Source: G963677085 sp963677085 (lineage in GTDB: Bacteria > Planctomycetota > Planctomycetia > Pirellulales > Thermoguttaceae). Taken from it: a DNA stretch of 64,000 nucleotides. The position numbers were made by a program, and so were the translations under genes. Below, in pieces: positions 45,252-55,300 of the stretch. The stretch covers positions 558,001-622,000 of the forward strand of contig CAXXFH010000004.1 of the NCBI GenBank assembly GCA_963677085.2, given 5' to 3'. The first letter of the stretch is position 1; every line of letters begins with the position of its first letter. Under the pieces are notes generated by a model. That model saw only the letters and a program-made list of their open reading frames with translations. It ran no database searches and had not been told where the DNA came from.

Positions 45252-45788
45252 CTATAGCCGCTCGTGCATGTGGTAAGAGGAATGGCGGTGAGCGGGGGCT
45301 GCCCGGTTTAGGCCAAGCCAGTACTGGAGCGTTTCGCGCACCGCGCTGGTGAACTCCTCGTAGGAGAGGGGTTTGCGTATATAGCTCTGCGCTCCCAAGC
45401 GATACGCTTCGGTAATGTCGTCGTCGAGATCGGAGGACGTCAGCACCACGACGGGCGGAAACCGCAAGCTGTCGTCGCTGCGAACGCGACGGAGAATCTG
45501 AAGCACTTGAATCCCGTCGATCTTGGGCATCTTCAGGTCGAGCAAAATCAGATTGGGCATCTCGCGGGTGTCGCGATCCTTGTATTGGCCGACCCCGAAC
45601 AGGTAGTCAATCGCCTCGGCTCCGTCGCAGACGACGTCAACTCGACAAGCCATCCCGCTCTTGCGCACCGCAACCTTGAAAAGGGCCACATGCTGCGGAT
45701 CGTCTTCGGCAAGGAGGATTACCTTTTCCTGTACCATGGTCTGGGAACTTACATGGTCTACCGATTGCGTTTCAACCATTGGGTTCAT
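45252..45788 (-). CDS. Stand-alone response regulator (CheY/Rcp1-like)
   Basis: 178 residues containing one receiver domain at about 22-150: the acidic pocket LLAEDDPQH, phospho-acceptor Asp84 in LILLDLKMP, Thr117 in VVVLTSSD and Lys139 in YIRKPLSYEEF. The loop FGVGQYKDRDTREMPN between helix 2 and the phospho-site is long, as in the Rcp1 class that works with phytochrome-like kinases. There is no output domain. No histidine kinase is adjacent. The start is uncertain (ATG at 45788, or the later Met18). Confidence 0.9.
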   Translation of the reverse strand: MNPMVETQSVDHVSSQTMVQEKVILLAEDDPQHVALFKVAVRKSGMACRVDVVCDGAEAIDYLFGVGQYKDRDTREMPNLILLDLKMPKIDGIQVLQILRRVRSDDSLRFPPVVVLTSSDLDDDITEAYRLGAQSYIRKPLSYEEFTSAVRETLQYWLGLNRAAPAHRHSSYHMHERL

Positions 45789-46550
45789 TATCTCATAACG
45801 AGGGGTGTTCTTCCGTGCACCGCTTCGGTTACTGCTAAGCGATCGATCACTGCCAAGTAGATTGAAGACGACTCGTCGAGCCCGGCAGAGAGGATCAGAC
45901 TATACCACCACTAATGTTTACCTTTTCATTGAACGGTTGGCAACGAATACGTGCCGTGACTGCGGGGTCCCGTTGGTCGCCCTCCGTTCATCTGAAAGAC
46001 AAGGGCAACAAAACCCGCCCAGCTGGGTCAGGTGGGGTTTGCTAGCAGAGCAACAACACGTCGGCCGACGAGCAAGGTCGCAACACATCTTCCGATATTA
46101 TCTTAGCGCTGAGGGAACCCCCCTGAAAACCGGTACGAAGTCGATACGACCGTCTCATGCCGAATTCCCATGCGTCAAGTAACGCATACGGTAGGTCGCA
46201 AGACAGTTGGGTCTTGGACAACCGCCTGGCAGCAAGGGATTCATGAGGAAACAGGGGTGCCAACCAAACCGGCGCTGCCGTACCCAGACAAGAAACCGCT
46301 CCCGATGGTCGCTGGAAGTTTTTTCCAAAAACCAACTTCTCCTGGTTTGCACTAGAGAGGACATCCTGGAACATGGCATACCGTTTGGGGACGTGGGAGT
46401 AGGTGCTGTCGGAAAGCCTGCTTGCAGTATTGCAGTGGCCAATACTCGTCCATCATCCCCGGCGAATCTGCCATGCGATAGCCCAGGCAGGATTTCCGGA
46501 ATGGATATCCGTAGATCCAGCCGTGGGAACCACGCAAAGGGTGTCAAAAG
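45789..46550. other. Gene-poor region
   Basis: About 760 bp. A diverged copy of the GAACGGAGGGCGACCAACGG core of the 104-bp elements lies at 45924-45990 (minus sense). Several short open frames exist on both strands, but none shows a recognisable domain, ribosome binding site or codon pattern. It may be decayed sequence. Confidence 0.45.
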
Positions 46551-46579
46551 TTGACAGTGCTAAGTGCGTGGTCTATTAT
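46551..46579 (+). promoter_or_regulatory. Strong sigma-70-type promoter
   Basis: A consensus TTGACA (46551-46556), 17-bp spacer and TATTAT (46574-46579, five of six). It lies 65 bp before the start of the Gfo/Idh gene at 46645. It is the best promoter seen in the window. Confidence 0.82.
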
Positions 46580-46644
46580 CGAAACCCTACGTATAGTCTA
46601 GCCTTCTTGCGTTTGCCAGTGACTTTCCGCGTTGGAGTACTGCC

Positions 46645-47949
46645 ATGAGCGATAGGATAACACGTCGTACGTTCACCAAGTCCACGGCTGCCGCCACGGT
46701 GGCGGCCACCGCGCTTTCGTCTCGCCGGGTACTGGGAGCCAACGAGCGGATCCGCGTGGGATTCATCGGCGTGGCCAACCGGGGTCGCCAGGTAATGGAC
46801 GGGTTCCTCCAACAGGCCGATGCCGAGATCGTCGCCCTCTGCGATATCGACCAACCGACCTTGCAGAAGGCCAACAGCAAGCTGGACAACAAGGCCACGC
46901 TCTACACCGACTTCCGTAAGCTGATCGAACACCCGAATCTCGACGCCGTGGCCATCGCCACGCCCGACCACTGGCATGCTATCCAAACGATCGACGCTTG
47001 CGATGCCGGCAAAGACGTCTACGTGGAGAAACCGTTGTCGATCACCGTGTTCGAGGGACGGCGGATGGTGGAAGCGGCCCGGCGCAACGATCGCGTGGTG
47101 CAGGTCGGCACGCATCGCCGCAGTTCCAAGCTCTATGCCGAGCTGGCCGAAGTGATCGGCAGCGACACGATCGGCAAGGTAACCGTCTCTCGCGCCTATC
47201 GCCTCAGCAACATGTACCCCAACGGCATCGGCAAGGCAGCGCCCTCCGATCCGCCGGCCGGCTTCGATTGGGACATGTGGCTTGGCCCACGCCCCGAGCG
47301 ACCCTTCCAGGCGACGATTGCTCCGTACAAATTCCGCTGGTGGCATTTGTATAGTTCGCAGATGGGCAACTGGGGCGTCCATTACCTGGACGCCATCCGC
47401 TGGCTGACGGGCGAGTTGGCCCCGGCCTCGATTTGTGCGATGGGTGGAAAATTTGCCGTCGACGACGACCGCACCATTCCCGACACGGCCGAGGCCGTGT
47501 TCCAATTCGCGTCGGGCCGATTGGCCGTTTTCGGTCAGTACGAAGCCAGCGGAAACCCGGCCCTGCGCAGCGGCGAAATCGAGCTGCGCGGCACCCAGGG
47601 CACTGCCTACGTGAGCGAACGAGCGTACGAGATCGTACCCGAGCGAGGAGGCCAGTTCCAAGATCGCAAGCCTCGCATGAAGCCAATCGAAAAGAGCGTC
47701 CAGGGCCGCAACGCCACGCTGACGGCCGATCACGCGAGAAACTTCCTCGACTGCATCAAGACTCGCGAGAAACCCAACGCCGACGTCGAAATCGGGCACC
47801 GCTCGACCACGTGCAGCCTGCTGGCCAACATCTCGCTGGCCGTCGGTAAACGTCTCGAGTGGGACGCCGAAAAGGAACAGATCACCAACTGCCCCGAAGC
47901 CAACGACATGCTGCACTACGAGTATCGCAAGCCCTGGGTGTTGCGGTAG
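46645..47949 (+). CDS. Tat-exported Gfo/Idh/MocA family oxidoreductase
   Basis: 434 residues. A Tat signal (ITRRTFTKSTAAATVAATAL) is followed by a Rossmann fold (IRVGFIGVANRGRQV) and the family motif VEKPLSITVFEG. The substrate-binding part has RWWHLYSSQMGNWGVHYLDAIRW, with the conserved Trp/His residues usual in exported planctomycete members. The substrate is probably a sugar or cyclitol; unknown. It is less than 30% similar by eye to the Gfo/Idh protein at 31961, so they are different subfamilies. It has its own strong promoter. Confidence 0.92.
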   Translation: MSDRITRRTFTKSTAAATVAATALSSRRVLGANERIRVGFIGVANRGRQVMDGFLQQADAEIVALCDIDQPTLQKANSKLDNKATLYTDFRKLIEHPNLDAVAIATPDHWHAIQTIDACDAGKDVYVEKPLSITVFEGRRMVEAARRNDRVVQVGTHRRSSKLYAELAEVIGSDTIGKVTVSRAYRLSNMYPNGIGKAAPSDPPAGFDWDMWLGPRPERPFQATIAPYKFRWWHLYSSQMGNWGVHYLDAIRWLTGELAPASICAMGGKFAVDDDRTIPDTAEAVFQFASGRLAVFGQYEASGNPALRSGEIELRGTQGTAYVSERAYEIVPERGGQFQDRKPRMKPIEKSVQGRNATLTADHARNFLDCIKTREKPNADVEIGHRSTTCSLLANISLAVGKRLEWDAEKEQITNCPEANDMLHYEYRKPWVLR

Positions 47950-47966
47950 AGGCGGACTTGGGTTTT

Positions 47967-48120
47967 CACCACGGAGGCACGGAGAACACGGAGTTTTTTC
48001 AGGAAGGATGAAGTATAAACTCGGTCTTTATACTTCATCCTTTAGAATTCATCCGTTCCCGTATTGCAGCATGGGGCCCCGAAACCTTCTCATCTCCGTG
48101 TTCTCTGTGTCTCCGTGGTA
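47967..48120. repeat. Nested inverted repeats (CCACGGAG family)
   Basis: The outer arms (47967-47993 and 48094-48120; ACCACGGAG, CACGGAGAACACGGAG type) match at 24 of 27 positions. Inside is a perfect 16-bp stem with 7-base loop (48004-48042, AAGGATGAAGTATAAA). It lies between two convergent genes and fills most of the spacer. Such elements are known to recur in unrelated bacterial genomes; the function is unclear. Confidence 0.85.
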
Positions 48121-48143
48121 AATTCGTTCGCGAGAAATCCACG

Positions 48144-51100
48144 TCAACGTTCCGGCTCCACGGCCCGGTGCCAGAGTGATTGCCAGTACGCCCGGTCGGT
48201 GGCGTAAACGTCGACCGCCGCGTTTTCGGCCATGTCTTTCGGAAGAATGCCGAACCGCTTCATCTCGCGTAGGTACTGTGGGCGAGGGCTGAAGTCGGGC
48301 ATGTCGAACCGCTTGATCTGTTCAAGATTCTTACGTCCAGCGGCAACCATGGCCAGTAGCTTCTGATAGTCGGGATCGCCCGTGTCGGCAAACACTGTGG
48401 CAGGTTGGTCGTCCTTGTCGCGACAAAGCTGCCACCCGCCGGCCTCTTTAGCCAGCGGTGCCAGTAGCAGCAGCGATTTTTCGGGGCGGCTCAAGTTGAA
48501 CACCATGTGCCGACTGAACTTCAACCGGGGATCGTCGAGGCTGGGACGCCAGAACGAAATGCCCAACTCGTCGCTCAGCGAATTCGGCAACCGCGCGTTT
48601 CCCGGGTGGCAACCGGCGCAGCGACGCGCGATCGCATCGGCACCGGCCGTCGTCGTTGGCCAATCCGTGTCGGTATTGACCAACCGGTTTTGATGATAAC
48701 CGCCAACCGACCCGGAGCCCAACGCGGCATATGTGCCCGGGTAAGGAGCACCGACCTCGATCCAAAGCCGCAGCGTCTTTTTTTCGTGCTCGGTGGCTTG
48801 CACGCCGAAGTGCGAGCCGTCGAGCATCTTGAGCACCCGGCTGGCCGACGACCCCAAGCTGCGCGGCCCGTAGTTGCTTACCGCCTTGTCGCGTCCGTCG
48901 GAAAACAACCGGTGCACGGTCATTGCGAAGTAGGCGTGCGAGAACATCGGGCCGTGGTCCGCCGTTAGCAGGAGCTTGCCGTCGTAGGGGCCGCCCCGGG
49001 CCGTTTTTTCGTAGCCGTGGCAATCGGTACACAAACGGTCGAGGATCGGCTGCACGTCGCGCGGGAAGTCGAATACCTCGGGGCAGTCGCCGATCGGACG
49101 AATCCGGCTCGGGCGGCGCTGCATCGCCAGCAAGTTGGCGTCGGGCAGAAAGCTTTGCGTGCGTTGTTCGTGGCAGCCCACGCAACCGGTGACCTCGCCC
49201 GGCTGAACGGTGAGAAAGCTTTGCATCCGCTTCACGGCCATGTCGTTTTCGTCCAAGGCGACAAAGAACAAGGCTCGCATGGCCGGCAATTCGATGTAAG
49301 CCGATCCGTCAGCCTCGACCGGCACGGTGCCCAACACGCGTTCCAGCGTGAACGACCCGCCGTAAGTCAATGGGTCCATCCCGCCGGTGAAGTTGACCGG
49401 CTTCGGCAGCGTTTCCAGCACCAAGAGCTTCTTGATTTCGCCAGGACGCACGCCGCCCATGTTGCGCCCTTCGTAAACATTGGCCAGCGCCACGTATCCA
49501 TGGGACTGCCGCAGGTCGATTCGCGGAGGAATCACTCGCTCGCGCGGTCGAGCGACCAGCGGGCGTGGTTCGTGGCAATGTAGCCCGGCCTGCACGTCGC
49601 TTTCCGGCAGGCGGTAGATCGTTTGGGTTCGGCCCAGGTCGTCCAGCAATACGATTTGTGTACCACGGGCGGCGAGGAAAGCCTCTTCGGAGAACGCCCA
49701 GGGATCGCGCAGGTCGGCCGTGCGGCTGACCGGTCGGGCGAAACTGCGTTCGTCCGGCCCACCGGTCGGATCGACGACGGTGATCGTCCCGTCGTGTTCG
49801 CGCCGCCCGTGGCCGGGCGAGAAGACGGCTACGACCTTCTTCGTACCCGGGATCGGCTTCGCGTCGATCATCAACGTCCCGGGATGCATGTTGCCGTAGT
49901 AAACCATCTGGCCCGTGCCGTCGGGGTTGGTCGTCCAAAGATGGTGGTAGTCGACCTGGCTGCGGTCGACGTATTCCCAACGCTGGTAGAGCAAGCGTCC
50001 GTCGGGCAGCGGCCACGGCGTGTTATCGTGTTCCAGGTTGGCCGAAATCGCGCGGATGTTTTTGCCGTCGGCATCGCAACGATACAACACGGCCACGTGC
50101 GTCAGCCAGCAGTTAACCCAACGCTTGCAGCGACTCGAAACGAACACGATATGCCCGTCTGGCAAGTAACTAGGTTCGATGTCGTCGTACGGCCCGTCGG
50201 TCAACTGGCGCAGGCCGCTGCCGTCGACGTTGATTTCGTAAAGATGGTAGTTAAGGCTGCCGGCCTTGCGATACGAAAAAAGGATCTTTTGGGCGTCGTA
50301 GTGAACCTGCGGATCGCGGATGCCGCCCTGCGGATCGTCGAGCAACACGGTCGTCTGGCCGGTGGTCAGATTCAAGCGGCAAAGCCGGCCGCCCTGGCCG
50401 TAGGTAAGTCGCTGGTCGTCGTCGGCGTAGTAGCCGAAGTTGGCGTACCAGTGGCCGTCCTTGCCCGGCTGACGAGCAGCGAACACAATCTCGTCGACGC
50501 CGGCCATGGGGCCGTTGCGGAACTGGCGCAGAAGATCGGGGTCGGCAGGCGGGCCGATCTTCAGCGGTGCGCGTTCGCTGCGCATCGCCACGTAGTCGTA
50601 GAGGATCCAACTCTGATCGTCCAGCCGGATCGACACCGTGTTTTCACCCTGTTGTACCCAGCCCGGCGGAATCTCGAAGAGCATCGCATCGGGCTTGCCC
50701 TGGACCGAGGGGCGAAACACGACGTCCATCACGCCGCTGGGGGCCACTTGGATGGGCAAATCGCGGTCGTTCACCTCCACGGTTACCTTCGAGTGCTCCG
50801 TGGCGTGAGCACCTACGATGCCGATGACCAAGAACAACGGTTCGCCTTGGTCTCGCGGACTCTCGAAGCGAATCTCGAAGGTATACGCCCGGCTGCCGGC
50901 CCAACGATCGCGATGCGCCGGATGTACAAAGGGCCAATCGGCCGGCTTGCTTGTACCCACGGTGTAGACGACCGGGTTGGAGAACTTCTGTGGAAAGGCC
51001 GCGTAACCTTCTCGTACCAGGGCGAACTCCGAGGCGTACCCGTCGGGCGTACCGATGCAGAATAGCACATCGTCGGCCGTGTTTGCTGCCGCGGCTCGGG

Positions 51101-51185
51101 CCAATGCTCCTGGACCAGCGAATTCCACCGCGACAAACACGAGTCCCAGGGCGACAATACCTGCCGTGGTAAGCCTTGCGGACAT
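48144..51185 (-). CDS. HzsA-related multiheme protein with N-terminal carbohydrate-binding-like domain
   Basis: 1013 residues with a signal peptide (about 1-34). Residues 40-200 look like the C-terminal domain of PL4 rhamnogalacturonan lyases (FEIRFESPRDQGEPLFLVIG). A TolB-like beta-propeller follows (PDGHIVFVSSRCKRWVNCW), then the hydrazine-synthase-alpha-like middle domain, and a C-terminal region with three heme c sites: CVGCH (668-672), CTDCH (719-723) and CAGCH (856-860). Homologues are widespread in planctomycetes outside anammox bacteria and have no known reaction. It is probably a periplasmic electron-transfer or oxidative enzyme acting on polysaccharide. The start at 51185 follows GAGGAC. 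Confidence 0.85.
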   Translation of the reverse strand: MSARLTTAGIVALGLVFVAVEFAGPGALARAAAANTADDVLFCIGTPDGYASEFALVREGYAAFPQKFSNPVVYTVGTSKPADWPFVHPAHRDRWAGSRAYTFEIRFESPRDQGEPLFLVIGIVGAHATEHSKVTVEVNDRDLPIQVAPSGVMDVVFRPSVQGKPDAMLFEIPPGWVQQGENTVSIRLDDQSWILYDYVAMRSERAPLKIGPPADPDLLRQFRNGPMAGVDEIVFAARQPGKDGHWYANFGYYADDDQRLTYGQGGRLCRLNLTTGQTTVLLDDPQGGIRDPQVHYDAQKILFSYRKAGSLNYHLYEINVDGSGLRQLTDGPYDDIEPSYLPDGHIVFVSSRCKRWVNCWLTHVAVLYRCDADGKNIRAISANLEHDNTPWPLPDGRLLYQRWEYVDRSQVDYHHLWTTNPDGTGQMVYYGNMHPGTLMIDAKPIPGTKKVVAVFSPGHGRREHDGTITVVDPTGGPDERSFARPVSRTADLRDPWAFSEEAFLAARGTQIVLLDDLGRTQTIYRLPESDVQAGLHCHEPRPLVARPRERVIPPRIDLRQSHGYVALANVYEGRNMGGVRPGEIKKLLVLETLPKPVNFTGGMDPLTYGGSFTLERVLGTVPVEADGSAYIELPAMRALFFVALDENDMAVKRMQSFLTVQPGEVTGCVGCHEQRTQSFLPDANLLAMQRRPSRIRPIGDCPEVFDFPRDVQPILDRLCTDCHGYEKTARGGPYDGKLLLTADHGPMFSHAYFAMTVHRLFSDGRDKAVSNYGPRSLGSSASRVLKMLDGSHFGVQATEHEKKTLRLWIEVGAPYPGTYAALGSGSVGGYHQNRLVNTDTDWPTTTAGADAIARRCAGCHPGNARLPNSLSDELGISFWRPSLDDPRLKFSRHMVFNLSRPEKSLLLLAPLAKEAGGWQLCRDKDDQPATVFADTGDPDYQKLLAMVAAGRKNLEQIKRFDMPDFSPRPQYLREMKRFGILPKDMAENAAVDVYATDRAYWQSLWHRAVEPER

Positions 51186-51303
51186 GGTTTCGTCCTCTTC
51201 TTCTGGTTTGGTGGGGACGGCGCGTGCCTTCCTTTCCAGCGAAGTTCAATCTATCACAGGCCAAACGACTTGGCAAAATCGCCCGTTCGGCCGTCGATAC
51301 CAT

Positions 51304-51346
51304 GGGTCGGGCGCCAGCGGCTGCTTGTCGGCCAGTGCCGAATACA
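51304..51346. repeat. Dispersed repeat, family GGGTGCCACTGG, diverged copy
   Basis: GGGTCGGGCGCCAGCGGCTG, CTTGTCGGCCAGTGCCGAATACA; it matches 4193-4234 with several changes. It lies just before the IS remnant. Confidence 0.6.
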
Positions 51347-51392
51347 GCCAGACAACTGCACGTGGTGACCTGTCGCGGCGAACTGAAAACAG

Positions 51393-51810
51393 CAGGAGAA
51401 ATGCAAAGTCTATTTTGCCAACCAAGGGGCGGGCTGGGTCGTAGAAACGGAAGGCCGTGGCGGAGTTGCGGCGGGAGTTTCCTACGAAAGCCGGTACTTC
51501 ATCACCAGTCTGGAGCCCGAATCGGTCACGCCGCGTGAACTCCAGGCCACCATTCGTGACCACTGGCAGGTGGAAAACTGCCTTCATTTCGTCAAGGACC
51601 GCTGGTGGGACGAAGATCGCCACTACACCAAGCGGCCCGGCCTGGCCGAGGCGTTCGCTTCGCTGACCAACGCCGCTCTGGCCGTCCTCCGCCTGATCCA
51701 CCCTCCAGGCGAACCCCTTCGGGCAACCGCCGAACGAATCCAATGGCGGCCCCGCTCCACCCTCTCCCGCCTCGGATTCAACCCGCCCAGGTGACTTTGC
51801 ATTTCTCCTG
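51393..51810 (+). mobile_element. Deleted insertion sequence with intact terminal inverted repeats
   Basis: Perfect 18-bp terminal inverted repeats, CAGGAGAAATGCAAAGTC at 51393-51410 and its complement at 51793-51810, bound 418 bp. Only the 3' end of the transposase gene remains, so about two thirds of a normal 1.2-1.4 kb element is missing. I see no obvious target-site duplication. It could still be moved in trans by a full-length relative. Confidence 0.8.
51411..51794 (+). pseudogene. Transposase remnant (ISAs1-like, C-terminal part)
   Basis: The frame ending at the TGA 51792-51794 reads VSYESRYFITSLEPESVTPR, then RDHWQVENCLHFVKDRWWDE, then EAFASLTNAALAVLRLI. This is the conserved C-terminal end of ISAs1-type DDE transposases (Y-I-S-S-L, R-x-H-W-x-I-E-N-x-L-H, E-D). 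The catalytic Glu region is kept, while both catalytic Asp residues and the N-terminal half are gone. The stop codon lies 2 bases from the right terminal repeat (the TGA overlaps it by 2 bases). The frame is open back to the left terminal repeat with no start codon. Confidence 0.78.
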
Positions 51811-51860
51811 GGGGGTCCGTCGGGAGGGCTGCGAAGTCGGAGTCTGGTCCATTCTCCCCT

Positions 51861-51990
51861 GGTTCCCGCGATGCAGCACGGGAACCCAAGGTCGGACGCT
51901 TTGCCTCTTTCGCGGTGTGAGCCGACGCTTCTTGGCTAGTCGCGACGCGAAGCGTGGGGACGCGCGTTCCCACGCGAAGCCTGGAAACGA
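51861..51990. repeat. GTTCCC-family repeats in spacer
   Basis: Two members: GGTTCCCGCG-ATGCA-GCACGGGAACC at 51861-51885, and the composite GACGCGAAGCGT plus GCGTTCCCACGCGAAG...GGAAACGAG at 51944-51990. The whole spacer 51811-52187 has no gene. Confidence 0.65.
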
Positions 51991-52187
51991 GGGGTAATGG
52001 TGATTCTCAATGCAGACACCAATAAGTGGTTCTGCTGGAGGGTGCGAAGTTAACTCTCTGGCCGCACTCTACTGCGGGTTTTGGCCTCTCTGCCAGATTA
52101 TCCTGGCAATGTGCCGTTGAAAAAAGAATAATGGGAGGAAATTGGAACAGGGCAGCCGGGGGGGCTCCGAAGGCACTCCGGCTGTGT

Positions 52188-52193
52188 TATAAT
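52188..52193 (+). promoter_or_regulatory. Probable -10 element of the TPR-ExbBD operon
   Basis: Perfect TATAAT followed by GCCGAG, 152 bp before the TPR gene start at 52345; the -35 is not obvious. Confidence 0.5.
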
Positions 52194-52344
52194 GCCGAGC
52201 GATAGGGTGGGCCAGTTCACAGAGAAACGATGGCACGACAGGGCACCAAACTGGTCCGCCTGCGCCTGTCCTCCCTCCGGCGTTCCCACCCTGCAACGGA
52301 ACTCCCCCGACACACCGGTCCCGCTGCACGAAGAGGTACATGCA

Positions 52345-55300
52345 ATGAAGCGATCTCTGCCTTCCTGCGTCGGTTTTGTTTTGCTGGTTTTTCTCGGTTG
52401 TTTGGCTTCGTCGGCCGAACTCTTGGCCCAAGAGAAGTCGGCGGCCGCTACGCGCCAATACAACGCGGCGGTTGGCCTGCAAAACAGCGAGAGCTACGAA
52501 CTGGCTGTCAAAGAATGGATTCTCTTTCTCAATAACCACAAGGCCGATCCCCGGATCGATCGCGCTTGGTTTTACATGGGTGTTTGTTATTCGCAACTCA
52601 ACAAGCTGGACGATGCCGAAAAGGCCTTCAAGACGGTCATCGATTTCTTCCCGAAGTCGACGAAGCTCGAAGACGCTTACCTCAATCTTGGCCTAACGCA
52701 ATACAACGAAGGCCATACCGGCAAGGCCGAGAAATACGACGAAGCAGCCGCTACGTTTGCCGCCATGGCAACGAAGTTTCCCGAGGGCAAACATCTGGCC
52801 GACGCCATCTTCTACAGTGGTGAAGCACTCTATAACCGCGACAAGCGAAAGGAAGCGGCCGAGAAGTATCAGCAGATCGTCGAAAAACACCCGGAAAGCC
52901 CCTTTGCCGCCCAGGCCCTATTTGCCTTGGGTGTCGCGCAAACGGAACTCGGCCAGCACGATGCGGCTATCGCCAGCTACGACGACTTCCTCAAAAAATA
53001 TCCCGACAATCCCTTGGCCGCCGAAGCCGCCATGTGGCGCGGGGAATCGTTGTTTGGCAAGAAACAATACCAGGAAGCTGCCGCGGCCTATGCGGCTGCC
53101 GCGGCCAAGCCGGGCTTCGCCATGGCCGACTACGCCACCGTCCGCCAGGCCGATACGCTTGCCTTGCTGAAGCAATTCGCCGAGTCGGCGGCGCTCTACG
53201 CCTCGGTGCCGCAGAAGTTTCCCAAGTCGCAATACGTGGGCCTCTCGAATCTGGAAGCCGGCAAAAAATATTATGCCGCCGGCGATCTGGCCAAGTGCCA
53301 AGAGTATCTCAATAAGGTGATTGCCGCGGGCGGGGATACCGCACCCGAAGCGGCCCATTGGGTGGCACGGTGTTTACTGAAGGAAAAGAAACCGCAAGAG
53401 GCCCTGGCGGTTGTCGAAAAGATTCTCCCCTCGGCCGGCCAAAGCGCCTTTGCCGCCGCGTTGGCGATGGATCAGGCCGACGCCGTATTCGAGATTGCCG
53501 ACCGCCGGCCTGAGTCGATCAAGCTCTACGCCGCCGTGGCCGAGAAGTATCCCGATGCGCCGGAAGCTCCCCAGGCACTCTACAACGCTGCCTACGGCGC
53601 GATGAACCAGAACGACTACCAGGCCGCCCTGAAGTACGGCGAGCAGTTTCTGGCAAAACACGCCAACCACGAACTGGCCGTGGGTGTGATGCACGTAATG
53701 GCCGAAAGTGATCTCGTGCTCGGCAAGGCCGCGGAGGCCGAGAAACTCTACCGACAGCTTCTCGAAAAGGCCCCCAAGGATCGCGACGCTGAAATCTGGA
53801 AAGTCCACCTCGGCACGGCCGTCTATCTGCAAAACCGCTACGCCGACGCCATCACGATGCTCGGACCGGTGATGCCGGAAATCAAGGCCAAGAACCTCCT
53901 GGCCGAAGGTTGGTATCGCATCGGTCGCAGCCAAGTGGCACTGAAGCAATACGAACCGGCTACTAAGTCGTTGGAAGCGGCCCTGCGGTTCGAGCCGAAG
54001 TGGAAGCTGGCCGACGACGCCCATCTGGCGGCCGCCTACGCTTATCAACAGACGGGCGACTACGCCAAGGCCAAAGAACACGCCCAAAAGGTCGTCAGCG
54101 ACTTCCCCAACAGCAAGCTGCTCGACGTAGCCCACTACCGGCTTGGTGAATGTGCCCGCCTGACCAACGACACCAAATCGGCCGTCGCCGAGTACAAAAC
54201 CGTATTAGACAAGTGGCCCGACAGCACGTTGTCGAAGTATGCCTTGTATGGGCTCGGTTGGGCCCAAATTGGCGAGAAAGACTACCAAGGTGCCGAAGCG
54301 ACTTTCAGCGCGCTGATCGAAAAGCATCCGGATGACGGATTGATTCCCCGGGCGAAGTACGGCCGCGGGATCGCCCGACAGCAGCTTAAGAATTACGCTC
54401 CGGCCGTGGAAGACATCCAAGCATCGCTGGCAGCCAATCCCACGGGAGCCGACAAGATTCGGGCGTTGCACATCCTAGGCCTTTGCCAAAAGGGCCTCAA
54501 TCAATTCGATCAGGCGGCCGCTACGTTCAGTAACCTCTTAAAGGAAAAACCCGACTACAAGGACGCCGACAGCGTTTACTACGAGTTGGGTTGGGCACAG
54601 AAGTCGCAAAAGAAAGACGCCGACGCCGTGGCCACCTTTCAGACGTTGGTCGAGAAGTTTCCCGACAGCAATCTAACGCCCGACGCCCAGTTTCTCATCG
54701 GCGATTTCCAGTACGACAAAAAAGACTTCGCCAAGGCGGCCGTGGCCTACCACGAGGCGATGACCAAGGCTGGCAAGTCGAAGTTGGGCGAAGAAGCAAC
54801 CTACAAACTCGGGCTGACCTACTTCCTGCAGGATCAGTTCGAGAACGCACAGAAGACGTTCAACTACCAACAGGTTACCTGGCCCCAGGGGCCGCTGACC
54901 GCGGATGCCACGTTCTGGGAAGCGGAATCCCTGTTCAAGCAGAATAAATTTGCCGAGGCATTGCCTATCTACGAGAAGGTCACCAAGCCGAGCAGCAAGG
55001 AGATCACCGAATTGATGCTCCTGCATGCAGCCGATTCGGCGGGGCAAATTGACCAGTGGCAAAAGGCTCTTCAATTGGTCGAACGGCTTTTAACCGAGAT
55101 GCCGGAGTCGAAGTACCTCTGCCAGGCCTTGTATCAGAAAGGTTGGACGCAGCAGAACCTCAACCAGTTGGACGAGGCCTTGAAGACCTACGAACAGGTC
55201 ATCGGCAAGTGCGACGATGAATCGGCCGCCCGGGCACAATTCATGACGGGCGAAATCCTCTTCCAACAGAAGAAACACGACGAAGCAATTCGAGCGTATT

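Noticed and set aside
46042..46547. Minus-strand frames of 110 and 130 codons
   Set aside because: No recognisable domain, no ribosome binding site, and they overlap each other.
49623..51065. 480-codon + strand frame opposite the HzsA-related gene
   Set aside because: The minus-strand product has a signal peptide and three heme motifs; the + frame is His/Arg/Val-rich without a known domain.
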